Origin: Streptomyces ochraceiscleroticus
GTDB taxonomy: Bacteria; Actinomycetota; Actinomycetes; Streptomycetales; Streptomycetaceae
Length of the DNA: 64,000 nt
NCBI RefSeq assembly: GCF_000720485.1
Contig: NZ_JOAX01000002.1
Coordinates: 372,001-436,000 of the forward strand
Direction: 5' to 3'
The position numbers were made by a program, and so were the translations under genes. A model generated the notes under the pieces. It searched no databases. It was not told the origin of the DNA and saw only the letters and a list, made by a program, of their open reading frames with translations. Below are positions 46,552 to 58,425 of this stretch, one piece after another; position 1 is the first letter of the stretch; each line of letters opens with the position of its first letter.

Positions 46552-47529
46552 ATGACGACAGGTCGGCTCGGGCAGAGCGCCGCGCCACCGAACACGGCCT
46601 ACGCCGGGCAGGTCGTGCATTTCCCGGACCCGGTCCGGGCCGCGCGCTTTCCGCGGGGTGTACAGGTGGACGGTTCGGGTTTTCCGGACTTTTCTCTGTA
46701 TGCGCGGGCAGCGGCGGAGGTCGCCGAGCCGCCGGAGGGTTTCGGGGTCGACGAGCTGCGGCTGACGGACTTCGTGTCGGCCAACGCCGCCCTGCACGCG
46801 GCGGGCCACGAGCTGTGGGAGGACGTGCCGTCGGTGGCGACGCCGCACGGCTGGACGTGGCACCACGTGGCGGGGACGCGGCGCATGGAGCTGGTGCCGG
46901 TCGAGGTGAAGGCGCTGCTGCGGCACCACGGCGGGCTGGCGACGGCGGCGGTGGACCACGAGAAGCGCGGGACGCGGCCCTTGCAGGAGACGCGGCCGGC
47001 GCACTTCGGGCTGCCGCACCGTGACGTGTCGGTGCCGGAGGACGCGGTACTGCAGGCCGAGGAGGCGCTGGGGTACCGGCTGCCGGGCGCGTACCGGGCG
47101 TTCCTGAAGGCGGCGGGCGGGTGCGCGCCGGTGGGCGCGGCGCTCGATCCGGAGCTGGGGCTGCTGGTGGACCAGCCGTTCTTCACGGTGCGGGACGACG
47201 CGGCCGTGAACGATCTGGTGTACGTGAACAAGTGTCTGCGGGACCACTTCACGAAGGACTACCTGGGCGTCGGGTTCGTCCAGGGCGGTGTGATCGCGGT
47301 GAAGGTGCGGGGGGAAGCGGCGGGGTCGGTGTGGTTCTGCGCGTACGACGACGCGCGGGACCGGGACGGCTGGTCGGTCCAGGAGCGGGTCGAGCGGCTG
47401 CTGCTGCCGTGCGGCGGGGACTTCGACGAGTTCCTGGAGCGGCTCGCGGGCAATCCCCCGGAGCTCACGACCGTGGCGAACCTGATGGTGGACGGTGGCT
47501 TCGCGCGTGCCGTTCCGGTGGAGGGATGA
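46552..47529 (+). CDS. WHH-type nuclease domain fused to a SUKH (SMI1/KNR4) immunity domain
   Basis: 325 residues, soluble. N-terminal segment: NTAYAGQVV, FPDFSLYARA, LTDFVSANAALHAAG, then HGWTWHHVAGTRRMELVPVE (W101-T-W-H104-H105) and LLRHHGG (125-128). This is the WHH family of HNH/Endo VII nucleases used as polymorphic-toxin tips. The usual His in LVPxxLH is Lys120 here, so activity may be reduced. From about residue 157 a SUKH-1-type domain follows: EEALGYRLPGAYRAFLKAAG, then DLVYVNKCL and VWFCAYDDARD. Toxin and immunity modules in one chain is unusual; an always-inhibited nuclease or a decoy immunity protein are possible. Its stop overlaps the next gene (ATGA). No export signal. Confidence 0.78.
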   Translation: MTTGRLGQSAAPPNTAYAGQVVHFPDPVRAARFPRGVQVDGSGFPDFSLYARAAAEVAEPPEGFGVDELRLTDFVSANAALHAAGHELWEDVPSVATPHGWTWHHVAGTRRMELVPVEVKALLRHHGGLATAAVDHEKRGTRPLQETRPAHFGLPHRDVSVPEDAVLQAEEALGYRLPGAYRAFLKAAGGCAPVGAALDPELGLLVDQPFFTVRDDAAVNDLVYVNKCLRDHFTKDYLGVGFVQGGVIAVKVRGEAAGSVWFCAYDDARDRDGWSVQERVERLLLPCGGDFDEFLERLAGNPPELTTVANLMVDGGFARAVPVEG

Positions 47530-50225
47530 GCGCGATGGTGACGTTCGCGCAGGCGCAGGAGCGCGCGGAGCGCTGGGTCAACGGCGAGGTGCCGGCGTAC
47601 CAGCAGCGTGAGGTACGGGTACGGGAGTTCGAGCTGGGCTTCGTGGCCTGGGCCGAGGACCGCGAGGGCGGGCCGGTCGTCGACGGCGGCCGGCAGCGGC
47701 TGGTGATCGCCCGGGACAGCGGGGAGACGACGCTGTGGCCGGGGCTGCCGGTGGGCGAGGTGATCCGGCGGTACGAAGAGGAGTACGGCGCGGTGCCCGA
47801 GGCGGCGCCCGCGCCGGAGGTGCCGCGGCAGCGGATCGATCTGGAGCAGACGTCGTTCCTGCTGACGCCGCCGGAGTGGCTGCAGGAGGCGGCGGACGCG
47901 GTCGGCATTCCGGATCGGGGAGCGGGGGCGTCGGAGACGCCGGAAGTGCCGGAGACATCGGGGGTGCAGGCTCCTGCCGCGGAGACTCCTGTCGCCGCGC
48001 AGGGGCCTGCTGAGCAGCCGCCTGCCGCGCCCGTGCCTGCCGCCGCGCCGGAGTCGGAGGAGCAGCAGCCCGAGGAGGAGAAGGAAACCGCTGCGCCCGT
48101 TTCCGGTACGGCCGCCGCTTCCTCCTGGGAGGGCACGGACATCACCGCGGACGACGACGGTGACGACCGGTCGGTGGGGCTGCCGGCGACCGTGTTCGCG
48201 CCGCCGCTGAGCTTCGACGAGGACGCCGAGCGGGGTTCGGCGCAGCCTTCGGTGCGCCCGGATGCCAGGACCGAGCTGCTCCAGGGGGGCAGCCAGTTGC
48301 CGCCCACGGCGGTCGCACCGGCCATCGAGGACCCGGCCGCCGGTCCGCCTCCGGGCCCCGCGGCTCCGGCCGCCGCCGCGCCCGGTCTGTCGGACCTGCC
48401 GCCGCCGTCCGGCCCGCCCGTCACGCATCTGCCGCCCCCCGGTGTGCCCGGCGCGGGCCCCGAGCGCCCGTCCGCCGCGGACGTCGCGGACGAGGCGACG
48501 AGCAGGGCGCAGGTGCAGTCCGGCGGTCCCGGTACGCCGCCCCCGGCTCCCAGTACGCCTCCGGCACCCAGTACGCCTCCGGCACCCAGTACGTCTGCGG
48601 CGCCCAGTACGCCCCCGGCACCCGGTACGCCCCCGCCGCCCGGTGCCCCGGGAGGCGGCGGTTACGTACCGACGCAACTGGTCTCCCAGTTGGACCCGAA
48701 CGCCGCCGGCCCGTCCGGCGCCCCGGCCGCGATCGAGGGCTCGCAGCCCCCGCCGCCCGGCCCTCCCGCAGCCCCCGGTGCGCCGGGTACTCCCGGTACT
48801 TCCGGTGGTGGCGTGCACGCGGCCGCCACGATGCTGGCCGACGGTTCGTCGCTGCCCGGCAACGCCGGTGCGGCGAAGAGCGGGGGCGACGGGCCGCCGC
48901 CCCCGTCCCCGCCCGGTATGCCCCGCGCCGCGGGCCCCGGTACGCCTCCGCCGCCGCCCGCCGCCCCGGCCACTCCGCCCCCGGGAGCCCCCGGCGCTCC
49001 CGGCGCTCCCGGTGGTGGCGTGCACGCCGCGGCGACGATGCTCGCGGGCCCCGGTACGCCGCCGCCCGCCGGCCCCGGTATCCAGCCTCCGCCCGCCCCC
49101 GGTGCGCAGCCTCCCGCTGCCCCCGGTATGCAGCCTCCCGCGGGCCCTGGTGTGCAGCCTCCCCCCGGCCCCGGTATGCCGCCGCCCGCTGCTCCCATGG
49201 GGCAGCCCGGCGCTCCGGCCGGGCCGCCGCCGACCGGTCAGCCGACCGTCGGCCCCGGCTACATGGCCGTGCTGCGGTACCGCGCGCCCGACGGGTCCGA
49301 GCAGCAGATCATCCGGCGTTCGGCGCCCGGTACGCCGCATCCGGAGTGGCAGATCCTGCACGAGCTGCGCGGGCTGAACGTGCCGCCGGAGCAGGTGCTG
49401 GAGCTCCACACCGAGCTGGAGTCCTGCGACCTGCCGGGCGGTTACTGCGCCCGGATGATCCGGGAGACCTGGCCGCAGGTGCGGATCAGCCACACCGCCG
49501 CGTACGGCCACGACCACGCCTCGCGGCAGCAGGGCGTACGGCATCTGGTGGAGCATCAGGGCGAGCTGCACCAGGTGGCGGACGGGCCCGCCCGTCCGGC
49601 GCCGGTGCGCGTGCCGCTGCCGCACCCGTCGCAGATCCAGCTCGCGCCGCCGGTCCCGCCGCAGGCGATCGGGCAGGAGCTCGAGCAGGCGTTCGGGCCG
49701 CAGGGGGTCTTCCGCTTCGATCAGCGCGCCGTCTCCCGGCAGGGCGTGCCCGACGTGGTGGGGCAGACCCTGGTGTGGGCCGGTGTACCGGTCGATTTCG
49801 GCCCGTTCTTCTGGGGGCAGGCGCAGCCGGGCCGCCCGGTGCCGACACTGGCGGAGCTGGCCCAGGAGCGGGGCGTGCAGCCGGCTCCCGATGCGGGCTC
49901 GTACCTGGTCATGGGCTCGGACTTCGGCCGTCAGCTGTGCGTGCAGTACGGCACGGCGCACATCGTGGCGGTGCCGTTGGAGGCGGGCCCCGGTGGGCAG
50001 GCGGCGACGCCGCAGTTCGTGAACACCGGGCTGCCGGAGTTCGTGCGCTGCATGGCGATGCTGGGCCGGATGTGGCGGCTGCGGTACGGGCTGAACCCGG
50101 AGCAGGCGGGCCGCTGGACCACCGACTTCCAGGTGCAGCTCGCGGCGCTGGACCCGGCGGCGCTCGGCTCGCCGGAGACCTGGTGGTCGGTCCTGCTGGA
50201 GCAGATGTGGGACGGCCTGCTGTAA
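47526..50225 (+). CDS. Multidomain Imm35(YrhB) - Pro-rich linker - deaminase - SUKH-4 protein
   Basis: 899 residues. N-terminal Imm35/YrhB-type domain (about 4-88): AQERAERWVNGEVPA, FELGFVAWAE, WPGLPVGEVIRRYEEEYG. Next a 480-residue Pro/Ala/Gly-rich linker with repeated STPPAP and short T-x-L-A/V motifs. Then a deaminase-like domain (about 577-660): YMAVLRYR, HPEWQILHELRG with H-P-E, and ESCDLPGGYC, where two Cys follow the fold's zinc-ligand pattern C-x6-C. The last 195 residues resemble SUKH-4: AFGPQGVFRFDQ, GVPVDFGPFFWG, FVRCMAML and WSVLLEQMWDGLL. It is translationally coupled to the WHH-SUKH gene (ATGA overlap); a second in-frame ATG is at 47535. No signal peptide or membrane helix. Function is unassigned; domain names are by eye. 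Confidence 0.72.
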   Translation: MSAMVTFAQAQERAERWVNGEVPAYQQREVRVREFELGFVAWAEDREGGPVVDGGRQRLVIARDSGETTLWPGLPVGEVIRRYEEEYGAVPEAAPAPEVPRQRIDLEQTSFLLTPPEWLQEAADAVGIPDRGAGASETPEVPETSGVQAPAAETPVAAQGPAEQPPAAPVPAAAPESEEQQPEEEKETAAPVSGTAAASSWEGTDITADDDGDDRSVGLPATVFAPPLSFDEDAERGSAQPSVRPDARTELLQGGSQLPPTAVAPAIEDPAAGPPPGPAAPAAAAPGLSDLPPPSGPPVTHLPPPGVPGAGPERPSAADVADEATSRAQVQSGGPGTPPPAPSTPPAPSTPPAPSTSAAPSTPPAPGTPPPPGAPGGGGYVPTQLVSQLDPNAAGPSGAPAAIEGSQPPPPGPPAAPGAPGTPGTSGGGVHAAATMLADGSSLPGNAGAAKSGGDGPPPPSPPGMPRAAGPGTPPPPPAAPATPPPGAPGAPGAPGGGVHAAATMLAGPGTPPPAGPGIQPPPAPGAQPPAAPGMQPPAGPGVQPPPGPGMPPPAAPMGQPGAPAGPPPTGQPTVGPGYMAVLRYRAPDGSEQQIIRRSAPGTPHPEWQILHELRGLNVPPEQVLELHTELESCDLPGGYCARMIRETWPQVRISHTAAYGHDHASRQQGVRHLVEHQGELHQVADGPARPAPVRVPLPHPSQIQLAPPVPPQAIGQELEQAFGPQGVFRFDQRAVSRQGVPDVVGQTLVWAGVPVDFGPFFWGQAQPGRPVPTLAELAQERGVQPAPDAGSYLVMGSDFGRQLCVQYGTAHIVAVPLEAGPGGQAATPQFVNTGLPEFVRCMAMLGRMWRLRYGLNPEQAGRWTTDFQVQLAALDPAALGSPETWWSVLLEQMWDGLL

Positions 50226-50271
50226 CGGCGGGACGGCCTCCTGCAGCCGTGGGACGGCCTCCTGCAGCCGC
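50209..50271. repeat. Triplicated 21-bp unit spanning a stop codon
   Basis: Three adjacent 21-bp units begin GGGACGGCCT: 50209-50229 (contains the last codons and TAA of the preceding gene), 50230-50250 and 50251-50271. Units 2 and 3 differ only in the last base. The repeat suggests slippage at the gene end. Confidence 0.75.
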
Positions 50272-50373
50272 GGGGCGGCGGCGCTGAGCGCGGTGTCGCC
50301 CGTACGGCCGTGACGGTGTGTCATACGTGGCGCTCGACCTGCGAGACGGGTCGGGCGCCACGATCATGCCGGT

Positions 50374-51426
50374 ATGGCCCCACCGTCCCGACCCTCCCCA
50401 CCGTCCCCGCCGCAGCCGAGTTCGACGGCGCTGTACCGCGCGGGGCGCGGGCGGGGCCGGCGCGGGCGGTCCTGGCCGCGGCGGATCGCGCTGCTGGTGA
50501 CCGTGCTGGTGCTGCTGGCCCTGGCGCTGGCGGTCGCGCTGTTCTTCTGGGCGGGCGGGCAGCTCCGCCAGATGGACGCACTGAGCGCCTATCCGGGCCG
50601 GCCGGCCGCGGGCAAAGGCACGAACTGGCTCCTGGTGGGCTCCGACAGTCGGCGCGATCTGACCCACCGCCAGCAACAGGAGCTCCATGTGGGCCATGAG
50701 GCGGTGCGCAACACCGATACGGTGATGCTGCTGCACTACGGGGACAGCGGCCCGTCTCTGGTGAGCCTGCCGCGGGACAGTTACGTCGCGGTGCCGGGAC
50801 ACGGCAAGAACAAGATCAATGCGGCGTACGGCCTCGGCGGCGCGAAGCTGCTCTCGCGCACCGTCGAACAGGCGACGGGCCTGCGCGTGGACCACTACGC
50901 CGAGGTCGACTTCCTCGGCCTGGTGCGGGTGGTGGACGCGCTGGGCGGCGTACGGCTGTGCCTGGACGCGCCGCTGAAGGACGAGAAGTCCGGCGCCGAC
51001 TTCCCGGCGGGCTGCTCGCGGATGAACGGCACTCAGGCGCTGGCGTACGTACGGGCCCGTTACAGCGACCCGAAGGGCGACCTGGGTCGGGTGCAGCGAC
51101 AGCGGGCGCTCATCAGCGCCGTGTCGGAGAGGATGCTCGGCCCCGGGACGCTGCTGAACCCGTTCCGGACGGTGCCGGCACTGGACGCGGCGCTGGCGGC
51201 GCTGCGCGTGGACGGCCGGACCGGCGTGGTGGACCTGACGCAGATGGGACTGTCGATGAAGCAGGTGGCGAAGGGGTCGGGGACGGCCACGACGGTGCCG
51301 GTCACCGGCCCGGGGACGGCGGTCGCCGGCGCGGGGGACGTGCTCGTGTGGGACGCGGAGCGGGCGCGGCGGCTTTTCCGTGCCCTCCGTACCGACGAGC
51401 CGATTCCGACTTCTGCGGAAAAGTAA
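50374..51426 (+). CDS. LytR-CpsA-Psr (LCP) family protein
   Basis: 350 residues. A Pro/Ser-rich, then Arg-rich cytoplasmic N-terminus, one membrane helix (about 39-62) and an extracytoplasmic LCP domain. LCP enzymes attach polyprenyl-phosphate-linked glycopolymers such as teichoic acids to peptidoglycan. Conserved charged residues are present: GSDSRRDL near 90, TDTVMLLHY near 114, SLPRDSYVAVPG near 131, KINAAY near 149 and the arginines of DLGRVQRQRALI near 233. No SD is evident before the ATG. Gene order with the coiled-coil gene downstream suggests a cell-wall context; several LCP paralogs per Streptomyces genome are usual. Confidence 0.9.
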   Translation: MAPPSRPSPPSPPQPSSTALYRAGRGRGRRGRSWPRRIALLVTVLVLLALALAVALFFWAGGQLRQMDALSAYPGRPAAGKGTNWLLVGSDSRRDLTHRQQQELHVGHEAVRNTDTVMLLHYGDSGPSLVSLPRDSYVAVPGHGKNKINAAYGLGGAKLLSRTVEQATGLRVDHYAEVDFLGLVRVVDALGGVRLCLDAPLKDEKSGADFPAGCSRMNGTQALAYVRARYSDPKGDLGRVQRQRALISAVSERMLGPGTLLNPFRTVPALDAALAALRVDGRTGVVDLTQMGLSMKQVAKGSGTATTVPVTGPGTAVAGAGDVLVWDAERARRLFRALRTDEPIPTSAEK

Positions 51427-51534
51427 CGCATCCTTGGGCAGTGATAGGTGCGGAGTGTCGCGTTATGGGCGCTTCGGAACAATCAACAAAGATGTGCGCC
51501 GGACCACGTCACTGTCGGAGAGGGGCTTTGAGGG

Positions 51535-52860
51535 ATGAGTGCATCGGTGTCGCCTCACGGATTCGAGGTCGTACGAGGGCGTGGTTACCGTCCGGCGGAC
51601 GTGGACCGCAGAGTCGAAGGGCTCTCCCTCGACCGCGACTCCTGCTGGGAACGGGCGGCCCGCCTCACCGTGCTGGCCAACGAGATGACCGCCGAACTGG
51701 AGCGGCTGCGCGAGTACCTCGCCCATATGCCGCCCCAGACGTACGAGTCCCTGGGCGAGCAGGCCCGCCTGATCCTGACCACGGTGGAGTCCGAGGCGGA
51801 GCGGCTGCGCACCGAAGCGGCGGCGGACGCCGAGCGGCTGCGGGAGGAGGCGGCGGACTACGGGCGGGAGCAGGGCGACGCCGCCGACGCGTACGCGCTG
51901 AGGCTCTGCCAGGACGCCGAGGACGCCGCTGTACGCGCTGAGGAGGCGGCGGAGGCCGAGGCGCGGACCATGGTCGAGGAGGCCGCCAGGGCCGCCGAGG
52001 AGGCGCGCCAGGAGGCGGAGGAAGGGCTCCGCGAGATGCGCCGGCGCACCGCGGAGGTCCTGGAGGACCAGGAGAAGAGCCTGGCCGAGCAGTGGACGGC
52101 GGCGGAGCAGGAGCTGGCCGACCGTGAACTGGCCATACAGCAGCGGATCGCGGACCTGGAGGAGCGCGGCGAGGCGCGCATCGTGGAGGCGCAGCGCCAC
52201 TACGCCAGGATGGAGGAGTCCGCGCGGCACATCGATGAGGAGGCCGCGGCCCGCGCCTCCGAACTGATCGCGGAGGCCGAGGCGGAGGCGGCCCGCGTCG
52301 AACGCGCCACGGAACGCGTCCTGCGCGAGCACGAGGAGCGCCGCGAGGAGCTGCGCTCCCACATGGCCCACGTACGCAGCAGCCTGGCCACCCTCATGGG
52401 CAAGGACCCGGACGCGGCGGAGCAGGAACACGAGCAGGAGCAGGAGCAGGAGTACGGACGGGAGTCCGACGCCGGGCACGTGTACGACGTGGCGACGGAG
52501 GACGGGGAAGGCGTACGGGGGCACACGGAGGCGCCGTACGAAGAGGCTCCGGACGCTGCGTACGAAGGGGCCGCGGACGCTGCGTATGAAGGGGCCGCGG
52601 ACGCTGCGTATGAAGGGGCCGCGGACGCTGCGTATGAAGGGGCCGCGGACGCTGGGTACGACGACGGCGCGAACGCTGCGTATGAAGGCGGCGCGAACGC
52701 TGCGTACGAAGAGGCACTCGCCCCCGAAGCCGCGCCTGCCCCTGAAGCAGTGCGCGCCTCTGAAGCCGCGCCCGCCCACGAGGAGGCCCCCGCCAAGCGC
52801 GGTGTGGACCCCGACGAGGAGGACACGCTCGAGACCGAGCTGCCGCGTACGGAGGGCTGA
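51535..52860 (+). CDS. DivIVA-like coiled-coil protein with octapeptide-repeat tail
   Basis: 441 residues. The first 60 resemble the DivIVA N-terminal hook: FEVVRGRGYRPADVDRRVEG. From about 60 to 300 there is a nearly continuous Glu/Ala/Arg coiled coil with heptad character. The tail is acidic and contains seven near-identical 8-residue units, Y-E-G-A-A-D-A-A, encoded by a 24-bp DNA repeat. Such proteins are often mislabelled as cellulose-binding in Streptomyces; the fold suggests a cytoskeletal or polar scaffold, related to DivIVA, Scy or FilP. The repeat number probably varies between strains. SD GAGGGG lies before the ATG. Location beside an LCP ligase fits a role in apical wall growth, which is inferred. 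Confidence 0.8.
   Translation: MSASVSPHGFEVVRGRGYRPADVDRRVEGLSLDRDSCWERAARLTVLANEMTAELERLREYLAHMPPQTYESLGEQARLILTTVESEAERLRTEAAADAERLREEAADYGREQGDAADAYALRLCQDAEDAAVRAEEAAEAEARTMVEEAARAAEEARQEAEEGLREMRRRTAEVLEDQEKSLAEQWTAAEQELADRELAIQQRIADLEERGEARIVEAQRHYARMEESARHIDEEAAARASELIAEAEAEAARVERATERVLREHEERREELRSHMAHVRSSLATLMGKDPDAAEQEHEQEQEQEYGRESDAGHVYDVATEDGEGVRGHTEAPYEEAPDAAYEGAADAAYEGAADAAYEGAADAAYEGAADAGYDDGANAAYEGGANAAYEEALAPEAAPAPEAVRASEAAPAHEEAPAKRGVDPDEEDTLETELPRTEG
52537..52704 (+). repeat. 24-bp tandem repeat, seven units
   Basis: Unit TAYGAAGGGGCCGCGGACGC plus TGCG repeats seven times (52537-52704); units 2-4 are almost identical, and the first and last two diverge. It encodes the octapeptide tail of the DivIVA-like protein. 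Confidence 0.9.
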
Positions 52861-52870
52861 GCCGCCCGCC

Positions 52871-54532
52871 TCAGTCCTTCTCGGCGGGTCCGGCCTCCCC
52901 CTCTCCCCGTGCGTCCGCGTGGACGGGGAAGCGGCGCGGGGCGAAGAGCAGCGCGGCCAGGGCGAGCAGCCCGGCGACGGCGGCGCCGTAGTAGACGTGT
53001 TCGACCGTGGTGTCCACGGCGTGCCGCAGGTAGTCGGTGGCCTGCTCGGTGAGCGTGCCGGCGTGTTCCAGCGCGCGGGAGACGGCGTCCAGGTCGCCCG
53101 GCAGCCCGGCGCGGATGCCGGCGGGCGCGTCGGCCAGCCGCCCGGCCAGGGTGGTGTTGGCGACGGCCCCGAAGAGCGCGGCCCCGACGGACTGGCCGAC
53201 CTGGCGGCAGAAGAGGATCGAGGCGGTGGCGGTGCCCCGTTCGGCGTACCCGACGGAGGACTGCACCCCGATGATCAGCGGCAACTGGAACAGTCCGAGG
53301 GTGGCGCCCAGCGCGAGCATGAGCAGCGCCGGCTGCCACGCCGCGCCGGGGTAGGGCAGTTGCGGGAAGGCCAGCAGCACCAGCGTGGCGGCGCCGATGC
53401 CGAGGAGCGCGCACGTGCGGATGCCGAAGCGGTTGTAGACGTGGCTGCTGAGCGCGGCCGCCACCGGCCAGCTCATGGTCATGGTGGACAGCACGAACCC
53501 GGCCGCGATGGGGCCGAGGCCCAGTACGGCCTGGGCGTAGGTGGGCAGGAAGACGGTCGGGGCGACCATCAGCAGCCCGAGGGCGCCGAGCGCGAGGTTG
53601 ACGGTGGAGATGGTGCGGCGGCGCCAGACCCAGCCGGGGATGATCGGCTCGGCGGCGCGGCGTTCGATCAGTACGGTGGCGGCTGCGCACAGGGCGCTGC
53701 CGCCCAGCAGGAGCAGCGAGGGCGCGGACAGCCAGGGCCAGGCGACGCCGCCCTGGACGAGCGCGGTCAGCAGCAGCCCGCCGCAGGCGAAGATGGCCAG
53801 TGCGCCGGGCCAGTCGATGACCGGCCTGGTGGTACGGGTGCGGTGCGCGGGGTCCTCGTAGCCCCTCTTGTCCTCGAAGAAGTGGCGCAGGACGAGCCAG
53901 AGGGCGAGCGCGCCGACCGGCAGGTTGACGAGGAAGATCCAGCGCCAGTCCGCGTAGGCCGCGAGCAGGCCGCCGAGCGCGGGCCCGGCCACGGAGGAGG
54001 TGGCCCAGACGGTGGAGAGCTTCGCCTGTATGCGCGGCCGCTCCTTCATGGGGTACAGGTCGGCGGCGATGGTCTGCACGGTGCCCTGGAGGGCGCCGCC
54101 GCCGAGGCCCTGCAGGACGCGGAAGGCGATCAGCGAGGCCATGTTCCAGGCGCCCGCGCACAGCAGCGAGCCGGCGAGGAAGATCACGATGCCGGCGACG
54201 AGGACGGGCTTGCGGCCGAAGGTGTCGGAGAGCTTGCCGTAGACGGGCAGGGTGACGGTGACGGCCAGCAGGTAGCCGGAGAAGAGCCAGGAGAAGACCG
54301 AGAAGCCGCCGAGGTCGCCGACGATCTGCGGGACGGCGGTGGCGATGATCGTGGAGTCCAGGGCGGCCAGTGCCATGCCGAGCATGAGGGCGGCGACGAC
54401 GGGGCCGCGGCGGGTGGCGGGTGCCGCGGCGCGTGTCTCCGGCTGCTCCGCTGCCGCGCTCCCGGTCGGCTCCGTCTTCGGTACCGCACCCGCCGTCCGC
54501 TCCGGTTCCGTCCGTCCGCCGGTGCCGCTCAC
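52871..54532 (-). CDS. MFS drug/proton antiporter, DHA2 (14-helix) family
   Basis: 553 residues with 14 predicted membrane helices. A charged Thr/Ala/Glu-rich N-terminal tail of about 45 residues precedes helix 1. Motif D1-type LDSTIIATAVPQIVGDLGGF and motif A GKLSDTFGRKPV are the DHA2/EmrB-QacA hallmarks; motif C appears as GPALGGLLA. It exports toxic compounds with proton exchange; the substrate is unknown. GTG at 54532 has GGAGGGGG upstream; a longer frame reaches into the mfd leader. It is divergent from mfd and no regulator gene is adjacent, though most DHA2 pumps have a TetR or MarR neighbour. Confidence 0.9.
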   Translation of the reverse strand: MSGTGGRTEPERTAGAVPKTEPTGSAAAEQPETRAAAPATRRGPVVAALMLGMALAALDSTIIATAVPQIVGDLGGFSVFSWLFSGYLLAVTVTLPVYGKLSDTFGRKPVLVAGIVIFLAGSLLCAGAWNMASLIAFRVLQGLGGGALQGTVQTIAADLYPMKERPRIQAKLSTVWATSSVAGPALGGLLAAYADWRWIFLVNLPVGALALWLVLRHFFEDKRGYEDPAHRTRTTRPVIDWPGALAIFACGGLLLTALVQGGVAWPWLSAPSLLLLGGSALCAAATVLIERRAAEPIIPGWVWRRRTISTVNLALGALGLLMVAPTVFLPTYAQAVLGLGPIAAGFVLSTMTMSWPVAAALSSHVYNRFGIRTCALLGIGAATLVLLAFPQLPYPGAAWQPALLMLALGATLGLFQLPLIIGVQSSVGYAERGTATASILFCRQVGQSVGAALFGAVANTTLAGRLADAPAGIRAGLPGDLDAVSRALEHAGTLTEQATDYLRHAVDTTVEHVYYGAAVAGLLALAALLFAPRRFPVHADARGEGEAGPAEKD

Positions 54533-54627
54533 CGTGCCCCCTCCGCCGTATCCGTGTACCGGACACCATTCCACGCGCAGCCGGGATGCGGTACGGGGCT
54601 TCTCGCCCGTCGAGACGGTGCCGCGCC

Positions 54628-54665
54628 GTCGTGGCCGAGCGCGCGGTTCCCCGCGCGACCAGCCG
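54628..54665. repeat. Dispersed Streptomyces palindrome, copy 3 (degenerate)
   Basis: GTCGTGGCCGAGCGCGCGGTT followed by CCCCGCGCGACCAGCC shares the GTCGTGG start and CGCGCNGTTCCCCGCGC core with copies 1 and 2, but lacks the long right arm. It lies in the divergent MFS/mfd spacer. Confidence 0.6.
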
Positions 54666-54828
54666 CAGCGGCGGTGCGCCGGTACCGCGCTCCCGAACCA
54701 CCCCGATAGCCTCATCCGCACCGCGGCCGGGCGTACGCTGGGGGATCCTGGCCCGCCCGCGGTGCCGGCCGTCGAGCCGCCGCAGGGCGGCACCGCGTTG
54801 TCCGACTCCCTGGGACGGAAGCCTTTTC

Positions 54829-58365
<3,537 letters not shown>

Positions 58366-58395
58366 GGTCGGTTCTGGGGGCTTAGCGGGGCCGCA

Positions 58396-58422
58396 GCGGC
58401 GGGGAACTCGGGTTCCCGCCGC
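58396..58422. terminator. Bidirectional hairpin after mfd
   Basis: GCGGCGGGGAAC and GGTTCCCGCCGC form an 11-12-bp stem with one bulge and a 3-base loop, between the convergent mfd and DUF2079 genes. Confidence 0.75.
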
Positions 58423-58425
58423 GCC

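Noticed and set aside
47259..50324. 1021-codon open frame on the minus strand, and other long antisense frames
   Set aside because: They are mirror frames of high-GC genes, rich in Arg/Pro/Gly/His, with no family similarity, and overlap well-supported genes.
52537..52704. CRISPR array
   Set aside because: Units are contiguous 24-bp repeats in frame within a gene, with no spacers and no cas genes.
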